Source of the DNA: Gemmatimonas phototrophica
GTDB lineage: Bacteria > Gemmatimonadota > Gemmatimonadetes > Gemmatimonadales > Gemmatimonadaceae
DNA: 64,000 nucleotides
Assembly: GCA_945869195.1 (NCBI GenBank)
Contig: CAMBNV010000001.1
Coordinates: 186,001 to 250,000 of the forward strand
Direction: 5' to 3'
Part shown: positions 30,239 to 39,548 of the stretch, one piece after another
How the letters are laid out: each line of letters begins with the position of its first letter
Position numbering within the stretch: the first letter of the stretch is position 1
Notes under the pieces: model-generated
Told to the model about the DNA's origin: nothing
The model's database searches: none
What the model saw: only the letters and a program-made list of their open reading frames with translations
Position numbers and translations under genes: made by a program

Positions 30239-30330
30239 GAACGGACGATGGGAGGGGATGCCGCCGGAGCGCTGGCCGGCGACGTTACATCAAGCTATCT
30301 CTTTCGGTCGTCTCAATGGAATCCCCTACT

Positions 30331-30358
30331 CGCACTTCCTCCCTCGCAGTTCCTCCCT
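30331..30358. repeat. Two 14-nt direct repeats before the Gfo/Idh start
   Basis: CGCACTTCCTCCCT followed directly by CGCAGTTCCTCCCT (one mismatch) and then a partial third copy CGCACTCGCAGG, ending a few bases before the ATG at 30374. The pyrimidine-rich repeat sits where a Shine-Dalgarno would be expected, and no purine-rich site is seen there. Confidence 0.6.
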
Positions 30359-30373
30359 CGCACTCGCAGGGCA

Positions 30374-31606
30374 ATGTCTAAACGACTCGGCGTAGGCTTC
30401 ATCGGCTCTGGCTTCAACACCCGCTTCCACATCCAGGGCTGGCGGGGCGTCCGCGACGCCGACGTGCTCGGCGTCTGGTCGCCCAACGCGAAGAACGCGG
30501 CGAGCGCGGCGACGCTCGCGCGCACACTCGACGTCGGTCAAGCCAAGGCCTACACGAGCATCACCGCGATGGTGGCCGATCCCAAGATTGACGCGCTCTG
30601 GCTCTGCGGTCCGAATCAGGCCCGCATCGAGAACGTCGAGGAGATCGTCCACGCGATCAAGTCCGGCAGGGGCACGCTCACCGGCATCGCATGCGAGAAG
30701 CCGCTCGCGCGCAACGTCGCGGAGGCGAAGCAGGTGGCGAAGCTCGCGAAGAGTGTCGGCCTCAAGACCGGATACCTCGAGAACCAGCTGTTCGCGCCTC
30801 ACGTCGAAGCCGGTAAGAAGCTGATCTGGGCTCGCGGTGCTGCGACCACGGGCCGCCCCTATCTCGCGCGCGCCGCCGAGGAGCATGCGGGTCCGCACAT
30901 GCCCTGGTTCTGGAACGGCGCGCTGCAGGGTGGTGGCGTGCTCAACGATATGATGTGCCATTCAGCGCTCGTCGTTCGGCATCTGCTCTGCGAGCCCGGC
31001 CAACCCCTCAGCACGGTGAAGCCGGTGCGCGTCACGGGGCACATCGCCTCGCTCAAGTGGTCGCGGCCCGGGTACGCCAAGCGGCTCAAGGCGACCATGG
31101 GCGCCGACTACATCAAACGTCCGAGCGAGGACTTCGCGAGCGTGTTGATCGAGTTCGAGACAAACGATGGGCACAAGGTGATCGGCGAGGCGACGACGAG
31201 TTGGAGCTTCGTCGGCGCGGGCCTACGGCTCTCCGCCGAGTTGCTGGGTCCCGAGTACTCGATGAAGTGGAACTCGCTCGACAGCGGGCTGCAGCTCTTC
31301 TTCTCGCGCGAGGTGACCGGCCGCGCCGGTGAGGATCTCGTGGAGAAGCAGAACGCCGAGCAGGGCGTGATGCCCGTGGTGCCGGAGGAGTATCTCGCGT
31401 ATGGGTACACGGGCGAGGATCGGCACTTCGTGAGAGTGTTCCTCGGCAAGGAGAAGGCGATGCTCGACTTCGACGATGGCGTGGAGGTAGTGAAGATGCT
31501 CATGACTGCATACCAGAGCGCTGAGAGCGGGCGCACCGTCGCGTTCCCCGGCAAGGGAATCGAGAAGTTCATTCCTGCGGTGGCGAAGGGGACCTGGGCG
31601 CCATGA
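30374..31606 (+). CDS. Gfo/Idh/MocA family oxidoreductase (cytoplasmic)
   Basis: 410-residue NAD(P)-dependent sugar oxidoreductase. N-terminal Rossmann motif GFIGSGFNTRFHIQG; the catalytic-lysine block is CEKPLARNVAEAK; the substrate domain contains GGVLNDMMCHSALVVRHLL. No signal peptide is present, unlike the Tat-exported paralogue at 41794-43134. ATG at 30374 is chosen because it directly precedes the Rossmann strand. The family includes glycoside 3-dehydrogenases such as ThuB. Context with GMC and DUF1080 genes suggests oxidation or reduction of 3-keto sugars. Confidence 0.88.
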   Translation: MSKRLGVGFIGSGFNTRFHIQGWRGVRDADVLGVWSPNAKNAASAATLARTLDVGQAKAYTSITAMVADPKIDALWLCGPNQARIENVEEIVHAIKSGRGTLTGIACEKPLARNVAEAKQVAKLAKSVGLKTGYLENQLFAPHVEAGKKLIWARGAATTGRPYLARAAEEHAGPHMPWFWNGALQGGGVLNDMMCHSALVVRHLLCEPGQPLSTVKPVRVTGHIASLKWSRPGYAKRLKATMGADYIKRPSEDFASVLIEFETNDGHKVIGEATTSWSFVGAGLRLSAELLGPEYSMKWNSLDSGLQLFFSREVTGRAGEDLVEKQNAEQGVMPVVPEEYLAYGYTGEDRHFVRVFLGKEKAMLDFDDGVEVVKMLMTAYQSAESGRTVAFPGKGIEKFIPAVAKGTWAP

Positions 31607-31770
31607 CCGCCTTCTCGCGCGGGCGCCGACACCTGTCGATCGCGGGCGTCATGGGTCGGGTCGGGTCGGGTCGGAGCGGCGCCGTGCTCGCTGGCGGCGC
31701 ATTGCGCTGCGGCATGCCGCGCAGCGATCGCGACGTGCGCATCGGCAAGGTGCGGATCCGCGCCATATTC

Positions 31771-32175
31771 GCGCTCGACAGCGCGACAATCCGAAACATC
31801 ATAGGCTTCCATGGCGCAGTGAATGGCGGCGTATGACGCAGTGAATGGCCGAATGCTCCAGATCGGTGTCCCACCTGCCGAGTCGATCCACACGATGGGA
31901 GTTGAGATTCCCCCGTCCAGGAGCCTCGCCTCGCGACCGCGATCAACTGCAAGCCGACCAGCGCCGGCAAGACGGCAATCATTGGCGACTTCGTCCTGCT
32001 CGCCGTTGAAGTGAATCCCGTGATCCGGGTGCTGCAGTCGCAGGAAATCGCGGTGACGAGCCTGCACAATCACTTCCTCGACGACGAGCCTCGCCTGTTC
32101 TTCTTGCACTTCTGCGCGGGGCTCGACGTGACGAAATCACGCCGTCCCGTACCGGGGCCCATCCCCACCCGTTGA
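31771..32175 (+). pseudogene. Frameshifted remnant of a DUF1259 (LppY/LpqO) gene
   Basis: Three frame-shifted pieces rebuild the C-terminal repeat of a DUF1259 protein: LDSATIRNIIGFHGAVNG, then MLQIGVPPAESIHTMGVEIPPS, then ATAIN...DFVLLAVEVNPVIRVLQ...TSLHNHFLDDEPRLFFLHF. The first shift coincides with a 13-nt direct repeat CGCAGTGAATGGC at 31815 and 31837 (22 nt apart). The second coincides with a 5-nt duplication CCTCG-CCTCG at 31924-31933. Removing 22 and 5 nt restores one frame. The N-terminal half is missing and the C-terminal tail is altered. The remaining 31607-31770 shows no recognisable gene. It is unlikely to encode a functional protein. Confidence 0.8.
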
Positions 32176-32215
32176 CGGACTAGCCTTGGGTTCCGGCGTC
32201 GACTAGGCTTCCCCC

Positions 32216-32668
32216 ATGCGTCGCACGGCGTTCTCACCCGCTCTTTCCCTGCTGGTCGGCCTGCTGGTGGCGTCATCCGCCCCCGGTCTGGCAGTCGCGC
32301 ATGGCAGCGCGCATCGACAGACGTCACAGCACGAGCGGGAGCATCAGGCCGACTTCGCGGGTGAGGACCACGAGGATGGTGTCGCGGCCGATCGGGCGCA
32401 CGCACTTGCGCCCGATCACCTGCCGACGCGCGCACAGGTGGGGGCTGCCATCGGCGCGACCGATCACGAGGATCATGCGCATCCCGAGCTGAGTGCCGCG
32501 ATCAGCACGCGGCCGGAGGCCCAGCTGTTCGTCGTCACGACCAGACCGCCGATCGCCGCTCCGACCGAGTCGATCACCTCCGCGACATCGTTCGACGAGA
32601 TCCGCGCGGTCCCACGAGGACCGCCACTCCACGCCCTCCGACAGCCTCGAGCGCCGCCGCTCGGCTGA
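32216..32668 (+). CDS. Histidine-rich exported protein of the metal-efflux operon
   Basis: 150-residue protein with signal peptide (residues about 1-28, ending AVAHG). The stretch 29-95 is rich in His, Asp and Glu (clusters such as HEREHQ, GEDHED, TDHEDHAHPE). The C-terminal part is Pro/Arg-rich. Such small His-rich proteins often precede czcCBA operons and may buffer or sense periplasmic metal. It is first in the plus-strand efflux cluster, about 185 nt before czcC. Family assignment is by context, not by a known domain. Confidence 0.72.
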   Translation: MRRTAFSPALSLLVGLLVASSAPGLAVAHGSAHRQTSQHEREHQADFAGEDHEDGVAADRAHALAPDHLPTRAQVGAAIGATDHEDHAHPELSAAISTRPEAQLFVVTTRPPIAAPTESITSATSFDEIRAVPRGPPLHALRQPRAPPLG

Positions 32669-32803
32669 TCGCACGCCGGTGCTCGCGCGCTCCAACGGAG
32701 CGCGCACCGTGCGTCCGTGGCAGCTGCCTATCGCGAGTCTACCGAGCGCACTCCGGACTCGGAAGGCAGTCGCCGCGCATTGACCGCCGCGGATCGCCCG
32801 CTC

Positions 32804-32831
32804 CACATCAAGCGCTGCACATCGAGCGCTG
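32804..32831. repeat. Two 14-nt tandem repeats before czcC
   Basis: CACATCAAGCGCTG followed directly by CACATCGAGCGCTG (one mismatch) in the 184-nt gap before czcC. It is just upstream of the purine-rich GAAGGAAG that probably serves as ribosome binding site. Confidence 0.6.
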
Positions 32832-32852
32832 CACACCATCCGAAGGAAGCCG

Positions 32853-34142
32853 ATGTCCCCACACCGCGTTGCCGCGATGCTCCTCGCCTCGTTCAGTCTA
32901 CTCGTGCCCCGCCCCGGCTCCTCCCAGGGAACGACCATGGCAGGAGCGGAGCTCACTCTCACGCTCGCTGACGCCCAGGAACGCGCACGACGCGTGAGTC
33001 CCGCCCTCCGGTCCGCGCGCGAGGCCGCGACCGCGGCGGACGCACGAGCGAGGCAGGCTAGCGCGTTCGCGAACCCGACCATCTCGTTCCAGCGTGAGCA
33101 GACATCGCGAGGCACGCAGGAGAACTCGCAGAACATCGTCACGGTGGACCAACCGATCGAGTTCGGCCTGAGACCGGCGCGACGCGAAGCGGCCGCTCAC
33201 CGGAGCGAGGCCGCCGCCGCCCGCGTGCGCGACGTCGAGTCGCAGCTCGCGCTCGACGTCACGCGCGCTTATGCGGACGCGCTCGCCACCGACCGGCGCG
33301 CCGCACTCGCACACGAGGCGGCGACGGCGTTCGAGCGCGCACGTCGTGTGAGTGACGAGCGCGTCGCCGCCGGCGACATCTCGGGCTACGCGAACCGGCG
33401 CATTCGGATGGAAGCAGCACGCTACGCCGTGCTGCGCGCGCAGGCACTGCTCGGACAGGGCAACGCGCGGCGCACGCTTGCGGCGCTGATCGCGCCGAGT
33501 ACCAGCGCACTCGGCGATGCGGCGCTTGTGCTCGTGGAGCCAACGCTCGCCGCGGGCGCTCCGCAACCCGTCGACTCACTCGTCGCCCTCGCCCTCACGC
33601 ACCGCGACGAGCTCGTGGCCATTCGTCTTGACGGCAAGGCGGCGCAGGCCGACGCGGCGCTCGTCTCGCGCGAGCGTTGGCCGACGCCAGTGATCACGGG
33701 CGGGCTCAAGACCGAGGAGCAGACCGGCATCGGCGCGCTCAGCGGCATCGCCGTCGGCGTCGCGCTGCCGTTGCCGCTCTGGGATCGTCGTCGGGGCGCG
33801 ATCGACGCTGCGGCGGCCGACGCGCGGCGGGCGGAGTCCGCCGTCGCGCTGGTGCGACGCCGCATCGAGTTCGAGGTACGCGACGCCGCTGCCTCGCTGC
33901 ACGTGGTGGACGAGCAGCTCGCGCTGTTGCGCCCAGTGCTCGGCGAGGAGTCCACGCTCGCACTGCGCGCTGCTGCACTCGCGTACACCGAGGGAGAGAT
34001 CGCGCTGGTCGAGTGGCTCGACGCCGTCCGCGCCTACCACGAAGCGGAGTCGGCGTTCGCCACGCTCCGCGCCGAACTCATCATCCACCGTGCCGCGCTC
34101 GATCGCGCGGTCGGCCTTCCGCTCCGGAGATCCGCCCAGTGA
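32853..34142 (+). CDS. czcC: TolC-family outer-membrane efflux protein (CzcC-like)
   Basis: 429-residue outer-membrane factor. It has a signal peptide (ends SSQG, about residue 25) and two OEP repeats rich in long Ala/Arg/Glu helices (LADAQERARRVSPALRSAREA; AYADALATDRRAALAHEAA; GIAVGVALPLPLWDRRRGAIDAA; LAYTEGEIALVEWLDAVRAYHEAE). The last two blocks are typical of CzcC/CusC-type partners of heavy-metal RND pumps. The stop overlaps the adaptor gene's GTG by 4 nt. It forms the outer-membrane channel of the tripartite pump. Confidence 0.9.
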   Translation: MSPHRVAAMLLASFSLLVPRPGSSQGTTMAGAELTLTLADAQERARRVSPALRSAREAATAADARARQASAFANPTISFQREQTSRGTQENSQNIVTVDQPIEFGLRPARREAAAHRSEAAAARVRDVESQLALDVTRAYADALATDRRAALAHEAATAFERARRVSDERVAAGDISGYANRRIRMEAARYAVLRAQALLGQGNARRTLAALIAPSTSALGDAALVLVEPTLAAGAPQPVDSLVALALTHRDELVAIRLDGKAAQADAALVSRERWPTPVITGGLKTEEQTGIGALSGIAVGVALPLPLWDRRRGAIDAAAADARRAESAVALVRRRIEFEVRDAAASLHVVDEQLALLRPVLGEESTLALRAAALAYTEGEIALVEWLDAVRAYHEAESAFATLRAELIIHRAALDRAVGLPLRRSAQ

Positions 34143-35659
34143 CCCGACGCTCGACGCGCGCACCGCATCATGCGGCCGCACTGCTACTTGCCGGCGCCTC
34201 GCTCCTCCTCGCTTGCGGCGGTGACCCCAACGCAGCGGCGGACACCGAGGAGGCCGGCCCGGCCGGCGGCGCCATCACGATCTTCACCGACTCCACCGAA
34301 CTCTTCCTGGAGCACCCGGCCCTCGTCGTCGGCGCGCCGGAGAAGTTCGCGGTGCATCTCACGGACATCACCGATTTCGCGCCACTTCGCTCAGGGCGCG
34401 TGACCCTGCGATTCGTCCCGCGCGACGGTGGCGAGACGCTCACGGTGGTGCAGGAGACACCGCGCGCACCGGGCATCTATGGCCCATCGCCGGCGTTCGT
34501 GCGCGCGGGGATCTACGACCTCACCATCCTCGTCCGCAGCCCCCAGGCGAAAGATAGCATCAGCGTCCGCGGGCTCCTCGTGTACGCCACCGTCGCCGAG
34601 GCGCCGATCGACTCCGGCGGCGCGGAGCCGACTGGCGTTTCATTCCTCAAGGAGCAACAGTGGAAGACGGATGGGTTCCGGACCGCGTTCGCGACCGTCG
34701 GCACGGTCGCCGACGCGTTCGAGGCGCCGGGTGACGTGGTCGCGGCGAACGGTCGCTTGGCCGAGGTCGCGGCCCCGACGGCGGGACTGCTCGAGGTCTC
34801 TGGACTCTCGGACGCACCGGTCGTCGGCGCGCGCGTGGCCAAGGGGCAGGTGCTGGCGCGCCTGCGTCCCGCGCTCGGGGATGCAGGCGCAGTCTATCCC
34901 GAGGCGCGCGCGCGGCTACGCGAGGCCGAGGACGAGTATGCGCGGGCCAAGCGGCTCTTCGCCGCAGAGGCGGTGCCGGAACGGCGCGTTCACGAGGCAG
35001 AGATCCGCCTTGCGGCCGCACGCGAGGCGTTGACGGGGACCGGCGGCGGTGCGCTCGACGCCGAAGGACGTGTCGAGATTATTGCGGCGATTCACGGCGT
35101 AATCTCGGCACGCACGCTCACGCCTGGCGCGCGTGTGGAGGCAGGCACCGCGCTGTTCACGATCGTGGATCATGAGGTGGCCTGGCTCACAGCACATGTG
35201 CCTGCAGCGCTGGCCGCGCGCGTGGACCGTGCATCGCGGGCGACCTTCCAAGTGGAGGGATCGCGCACGACGCTGCACACCGTGCGCGTCGTCTCGATGG
35301 GCAGCATCATCGATCCCATGTCGCGCACCGTGCCCGTGACGTATGAGTTCGCCAATGGCGACGGCGCCGTGCGGATCGGCTCGGTGGCGCGAGTCTCGGT
35401 CGCGACAGCTTCCCGGCTCACCGGTCTCGTCGTACCGACCGCGGCGATTCTCGAGGAGGATGGTCGGCCTTTCGTGTTCGTGCAGGCCAGCGGCGAGCGC
35501 TTCGAGCGGCGCGAGGTCTCGCTCGGCGGCACCGATGGCGTGCGCACGCTCGTCCGTAGCGGCCTCAGGGCCGGTGACCGCGTGGTGACCGGCGCGGCGT
35601 ATCAGATCAAGCTGGCATCGCTCTCCACGGCCGTGCCCGCGCACGGCCACGAGCACTAG
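34139..35659 (+). CDS. czcB: RND efflux periplasmic adaptor (CzcB/CusB-like) with extra N-terminal domain
   Basis: 506-residue membrane-fusion protein starting at GTG 34139 within the czcC stop. It has a lipoprotein signal AGASLLLAC (Cys near residue 21). Residues about 40-145 form an additional beta-sandwich (FixH/YtkA-like appearance; EHPALVVGAPEKFAVHLTDI). The adaptor proper begins at VSFLKEQQWKTDG and carries the lipoyl, helical hairpin and beta-barrel parts (LEVSGL, EDEYARAKRLFAAEAVPERRV, VRIGSVARVSV). It bridges CzcA and CzcC in the periplasm. The C terminus is His-rich (HGHEH), a possible metal ligand. Confidence 0.9.
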   Translation: MTRRSTRAPHHAAALLLAGASLLLACGGDPNAAADTEEAGPAGGAITIFTDSTELFLEHPALVVGAPEKFAVHLTDITDFAPLRSGRVTLRFVPRDGGETLTVVQETPRAPGIYGPSPAFVRAGIYDLTILVRSPQAKDSISVRGLLVYATVAEAPIDSGGAEPTGVSFLKEQQWKTDGFRTAFATVGTVADAFEAPGDVVAANGRLAEVAAPTAGLLEVSGLSDAPVVGARVAKGQVLARLRPALGDAGAVYPEARARLREAEDEYARAKRLFAAEAVPERRVHEAEIRLAAAREALTGTGGGALDAEGRVEIIAAIHGVISARTLTPGARVEAGTALFTIVDHEVAWLTAHVPAALAARVDRASRATFQVEGSRTTLHTVRVVSMGSIIDPMSRTVPVTYEFANGDGAVRIGSVARVSVATASRLTGLVVPTAAILEEDGRPFVFVQASGERFERREVSLGGTDGVRTLVRSGLRAGDRVVTGAAYQIKLASLSTAVPAHGHEH

Positions 35660-35669
35660 GGGCCTCGAC

Positions 35670-38600
35670 GTGCTCAACCAACTGATCGCGTGGTCGCTGC
35701 GGAACCGCGTCATCGTACTCGCGGCCGCCGTGGTCCTGCTCGTGGCCGGTGCGTGGACCGCGCGACGCATGCCAGTGGATGTCTTCCCCGACCTCACGGC
35801 GCCGACCGTCACAATCCTCACGGAGGCGCATGGCATGGCCCCCGAGGAGGTCGAGATGCTCGTCACCTTCCCGATCGAGACGGCGGTGAACGGTGCCACG
35901 GGAGTGCGCCGCGTCCGCTCGTCGACTGCGCAGGGGATCGGCGTGGTCTGGGTGGAGTTCGACTGGGGGATGGAGATCTTCCGCGCGCGGCAGATCGTCG
36001 CCGAGAAGCTGCAGGCTGTGGCCGCTTCGTTGCCCGAAGGGATCGCGCCGCCGGTGCTCGCGCCGGTGTCGTCGGTGATGGGCGAGATCATGATGATCGG
36101 CCTCACGTGGAAGGTGGACAGTGCCACTGGAATGGCGCGCGGATCGGCGATGGACCTGCGCACCGTCGCCGACTGGACGCTGCGCCGCCGGCTGCTCGCG
36201 CTCCCCGGCGTGGCGCAGGTGATCCCGATCGGCGGCGAGGTGAAGCAGTACCAGGTGATCGCCGATCCGGTGCGCATGCGCGCGGCTGGGGTCTCGCTCG
36301 ACCAGGTGGTGAAGGCCACAGCGGCTTCGAACATGAACGCCTCCGGCGGCGTCTACATGGACAAGGGACAGGAGTTCGTGATCCGCGGGATCGGCCGCGC
36401 GCGGAGCATCGAGGACATCGGCGCGGCGCTCGTCATGGTCCGCGGTGGCGTACCGGTGACGATCGCGCAGGTCGCCGACGTGCGCGTGGCGGCCGCACCG
36501 CGCTTCGGCGACGGCGCGGTGAACGCGCGCCCGGGGGTAGTGCTCGCGGTGCAGAAACAGCCGGGGGCCAACACCCTCGCACTCACCGAGCGCATCACGG
36601 CGGAGCTGGCCGCGATCCAGCCGACGCTCCCCGTTGGAATGATCATCGAGCCAGCACTCTTCCGCCAGTCGGACTTCATCACGGTCGCGATCGGAAACGT
36701 GGTCAAGGCGCTGCGTGACGGTGCGCTGTTCGTGGTGGTGATCCTCTTCCTGTTCCTCTGGAACCTGCGCGCCACGGCGATATCGATCGTCGCGATCCCG
36801 CTCTCGCTCGTGGTCGCGATCTTCGCGATGCGGCTCCTCGGCATCACCATCAACACGATGACGCTCGGCGGGATGGCGATCGCCATCGGCGCGCTCGTGG
36901 ACGACGCGATCATCGATGTCGAAAATGTCTTCCGCCGATTGCGTGAGAACCATCAACGCCCGCCGAAGGCGCGCCGCGGCGCCCTCGCGATCGTCTTCGA
37001 CGCGTCCCGCGAGATCCGCGCGTCGATCGTCAATGCGACCGCGATCATCATCGTCGTCTTCGTCCCGCTCTTCTTTCTCGGTGGTGTCGAGGGGCGCCTG
37101 TTGCGACCGCTCGGCTTCGCGTACGTCGTATCGATCCTCGCCTCGCTCCTCGTGGCGGTGACCGTGACGCCCGTGCTCTGCAGCTACCTGCTCCCCGCCT
37201 CAAAGGCCGTGGAGACCGAGCACGAGGGCCGGCTCGTGACCTGGCTCAAGGCGCGTTACGCGAGGACGCTCGAGCATGTGCTCTCAATGCCGCGCGCCGT
37301 GATCGGCGGCGCCGCAGTCGCACTCGCAGTCACCGTGGCCGTGATCCCCTTCCTCGGCTCGGCCTTCCTGCCTGAGTTCAATGAGGGCGCCCTCACCGTG
37401 AGCGTCGTGACCGTCCCCGGCACCTCGCTCGCCGAGTCGAACGCGCTCGGGCACCGCGTGGAGCGGATCCTGCTCGCGCAGCCCGAAGTCGCGACCACCG
37501 ACCGGCGTCAGGGTCGCGCCGAGCTCGACGAACATGCACAGGGTGTGAATGCCGCCGAGATCGACGTCACACTCCGCGAGGAGGTGGAGAAGGACTCGCT
37601 CTTCGCACGCCTGCGACGCGAGTTCTCGGCGTTGCCGGGCACGAACGTCACCATCGGTCAGCCGATCGGCCACCGCATCGACCATATGCTCTCGGGCACG
37701 CGGGCGAACATCGCGGTGAAGATCTTCGGTCCTGACTTGCCGGTCCTGCGCGATGTGGGGGCGCAGGTGCGGGACGCGATGCAGGGTGTTGCCGGGATCG
37801 CCGACCTGCAGCTCGAACAGCAGATGGACGTGCCGCAGTTGCGGATCGAGGCCGAGCGCGGCGCACTCGCGCGCCACGGCATGACGGTCGGCGACCTGGC
37901 CACGGCGATCGACGTCGCCTTCAACGGCGAGGTCGTCTCGCAGGTGCTCGAGGAGGGTCGGGCCGTCGACCTCGCCGTGCGCTTCCCCGAGTCGATGCGC
38001 GCCAACGCCGCGGCGATCTCCCAGGTGGTCTTCGACACGCCGACCGGCCAGCGCGTCCCACTCTCGCAGCTGGCACGCGTGACCACGGCGCGCGGCCCCA
38101 ACACCGTCTCACGAGAGAATGTGCAGCGGAAGATCGTCGTGCAGGCCAACGTGGCCGGCCGCGACCTCGGCAGCACGGTGGAGGAGATCCGCCAGGTGAT
38201 CGGCGCCAGGGTCCCAATGCCCAGGGGCTATCACGTGGAGTACGGGGGGCAGTTCGAAGCGCAAGAGGAGTCCACGCGCACGCTCTCGGCGCTCTCGCTC
38301 CTCTCCGTCGCCGCGATCTTCCTGATCCTCTTCGCGGAGTTCCGTTCGGCGCGAACGGCCATTCTCGTGATGGCGAACCTGCCGCTCGCACTCATCGGCG
38401 GCGTGCTTGCCGTCGCGCTCACGGGGGGCGTCGTGAGCATCGCCTCGCTCGTCGGGTTCGTCACGCTCTTCGGCATCGCGACGCGGAACGGCATCCTGCT
38501 CATCACGCACTACCGGCACCTGCTGGCCGAGGGCGTCCCCTTTCGCGAGGTGATCGTGCGCGGCTCGCTTGAGCGACTCTCGCCGATCCTCATGACGGCG

Positions 38601-38834
38601 CTCACGGCGGGGCTCGCACTGATCCCGCTCGCGATCGGCGGTGGCGAGCCGGGGAACGAGCTTCAGACGCCGATGGCGATCGTGATCCTCGGCGGCTTGC
38701 TCTCGGCGACCGCCCTCAACATGATCGTGCTCCCGGCACTTTATTGGCTCTTCGGTGACCGCATCCCCGACGCACCGATCACCGGAGCGGATCTGATCGA
38801 CGGCTCACCCCTTTCCGAGGTTCTGCGCTCGTGA
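35670..38834 (+). CDS. czcA: Heavy-metal RND efflux pump (CzcA/CusA family)
   Basis: 1054-residue inner-membrane RND transporter with twelve transmembrane segments and two large periplasmic loops. HME-class signatures: MPVDVFPDLTAPTVTILTEA at the first loop, RSSTAQGIGVVWVEFDWG, and TM4 IAIGALVDDAIIDVENVFRRLRE with the proton-relay Asp residues. SGTRANIAVKIFGPDLPVL lies in the second loop. It uses the proton gradient to export divalent or monovalent metal cations. Co, Zn, Cd, Cu or Ag specificity cannot be fixed from this reading. It starts 10 nt after the adaptor gene and overlaps the HupE gene by 4 nt. Confidence 0.94.
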   Translation: MLNQLIAWSLRNRVIVLAAAVVLLVAGAWTARRMPVDVFPDLTAPTVTILTEAHGMAPEEVEMLVTFPIETAVNGATGVRRVRSSTAQGIGVVWVEFDWGMEIFRARQIVAEKLQAVAASLPEGIAPPVLAPVSSVMGEIMMIGLTWKVDSATGMARGSAMDLRTVADWTLRRRLLALPGVAQVIPIGGEVKQYQVIADPVRMRAAGVSLDQVVKATAASNMNASGGVYMDKGQEFVIRGIGRARSIEDIGAALVMVRGGVPVTIAQVADVRVAAAPRFGDGAVNARPGVVLAVQKQPGANTLALTERITAELAAIQPTLPVGMIIEPALFRQSDFITVAIGNVVKALRDGALFVVVILFLFLWNLRATAISIVAIPLSLVVAIFAMRLLGITINTMTLGGMAIAIGALVDDAIIDVENVFRRLRENHQRPPKARRGALAIVFDASREIRASIVNATAIIIVVFVPLFFLGGVEGRLLRPLGFAYVVSILASLLVAVTVTPVLCSYLLPASKAVETEHEGRLVTWLKARYARTLEHVLSMPRAVIGGAAVALAVTVAVIPFLGSAFLPEFNEGALTVSVVTVPGTSLAESNALGHRVERILLAQPEVATTDRRQGRAELDEHAQGVNAAEIDVTLREEVEKDSLFARLRREFSALPGTNVTIGQPIGHRIDHMLSGTRANIAVKIFGPDLPVLRDVGAQVRDAMQGVAGIADLQLEQQMDVPQLRIEAERGALARHGMTVGDLATAIDVAFNGEVVSQVLEEGRAVDLAVRFPESMRANAAAISQVVFDTPTGQRVPLSQLARVTTARGPNTVSRENVQRKIVVQANVAGRDLGSTVEEIRQVIGARVPMPRGYHVEYGGQFEAQEESTRTLSALSLLSVAAIFLILFAEFRSARTAILVMANLPLALIGGVLAVALTGGVVSIASLVGFVTLFGIATRNGILLITHYRHLLAEGVPFREVIVRGSLERLSPILMTALTAGLALIPLAIGGGEPGNELQTPMAIVILGGLLSATALNMIVLPALYWLFGDRIPDAPITGADLIDGSPLSEVLRS

Positions 38835-39538
38835 CCATCCGACCATCGCAGTGGCTCCCACTTGCCGCCGCCCTGTTCCTTGTTGCCGTGCTCCCGAGCG
38901 AGACGCTGGCCCACGGCGTCACCGCGGGCGACAAGGGCTTCCTGCAAGAGGTGTCCGGCGTGCTGTTGATCCCGTTCACCTACCTCGGCGCCAAGCACAT
39001 GGTCACCGGCTACGACCACCTGCTCTTCCTGCTCGGCGTGATCTTCTTCCTGTATCGCCTCAAGGATGTCGCGCTCTACGTCACGCTCTTCGCGCTGGGG
39101 CACTCGCTGACGCTGATCAGCGGTGTGCTCACCGGCGTGAGCGTGAGCGCGTTCCTGATCGACGCCGTGATCGGACTCTCGATCGTGTACAAGGCGCTCG
39201 ACAACATCGGCGCGTTCCGCGCCTGGTTCGGCGTCAACCCTGATGCGCGCATCGCCACACTCGGCTTCGGGCTCGTGCACGGATTCGGCCTCGCGACCAA
39301 GATCCTCGACTACGAGGTCTCGCCGGACGGACTCGTGCCGAACCTGATCGCATTCAACCTCGGCGTCGAACTCGGACAGGTCCTGGCGCTCTGTGCGATC
39401 CTGATCGTCATGAACCATTGGCGACGCACACGAAGTTTCACCCGGCACGCCTACACCGCGAACATCGCGATGATGTCCGCGGGCTTCGTGCTGGCGGGCT
39501 ATCAGCTCGCCGGCTATCTCATTCTCGACTTCGCCTGA
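38831..39538 (+). CDS. HupE/UreJ family membrane protein
   Basis: 235-residue protein with a signal peptide ending LAHG and about six transmembrane segments. The family pattern is FTYLGAKHMVTGYDHLLFLLGVIFFL, LFALGHSLTLI and FGLVHGFGLA; the His/Asp residues in membrane segments may bind metal. HupE/UreJ proteins are proposed secondary nickel/cobalt permeases. Start GTG 38831 overlaps the czcA stop. It is frequently carried in RND metal-efflux operons, consistent with this context. Confidence 0.87.
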   Translation: MTIRPSQWLPLAAALFLVAVLPSETLAHGVTAGDKGFLQEVSGVLLIPFTYLGAKHMVTGYDHLLFLLGVIFFLYRLKDVALYVTLFALGHSLTLISGVLTGVSVSAFLIDAVIGLSIVYKALDNIGAFRAWFGVNPDARIATLGFGLVHGFGLATKILDYEVSPDGLVPNLIAFNLGVELGQVLALCAILIVMNHWRRTRSFTRHAYTANIAMMSAGFVLAGYQLAGYLILDFA

Positions 39539-39548
39539 GGTACTCTCC

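Noticed and set aside
31603-31836. Small 77-codon gene after the Gfo/Idh gene
   Set aside because: Its tail is part of the broken DUF1259 sequence; the front is Arg-rich and unrecognisable.
34916-36956. Two long antisense frames opposite czcB and czcA
   Set aside because: His/Arg/Asp-rich translation is the mirror of GC-rich coding sequence, not a His-rich metal protein.
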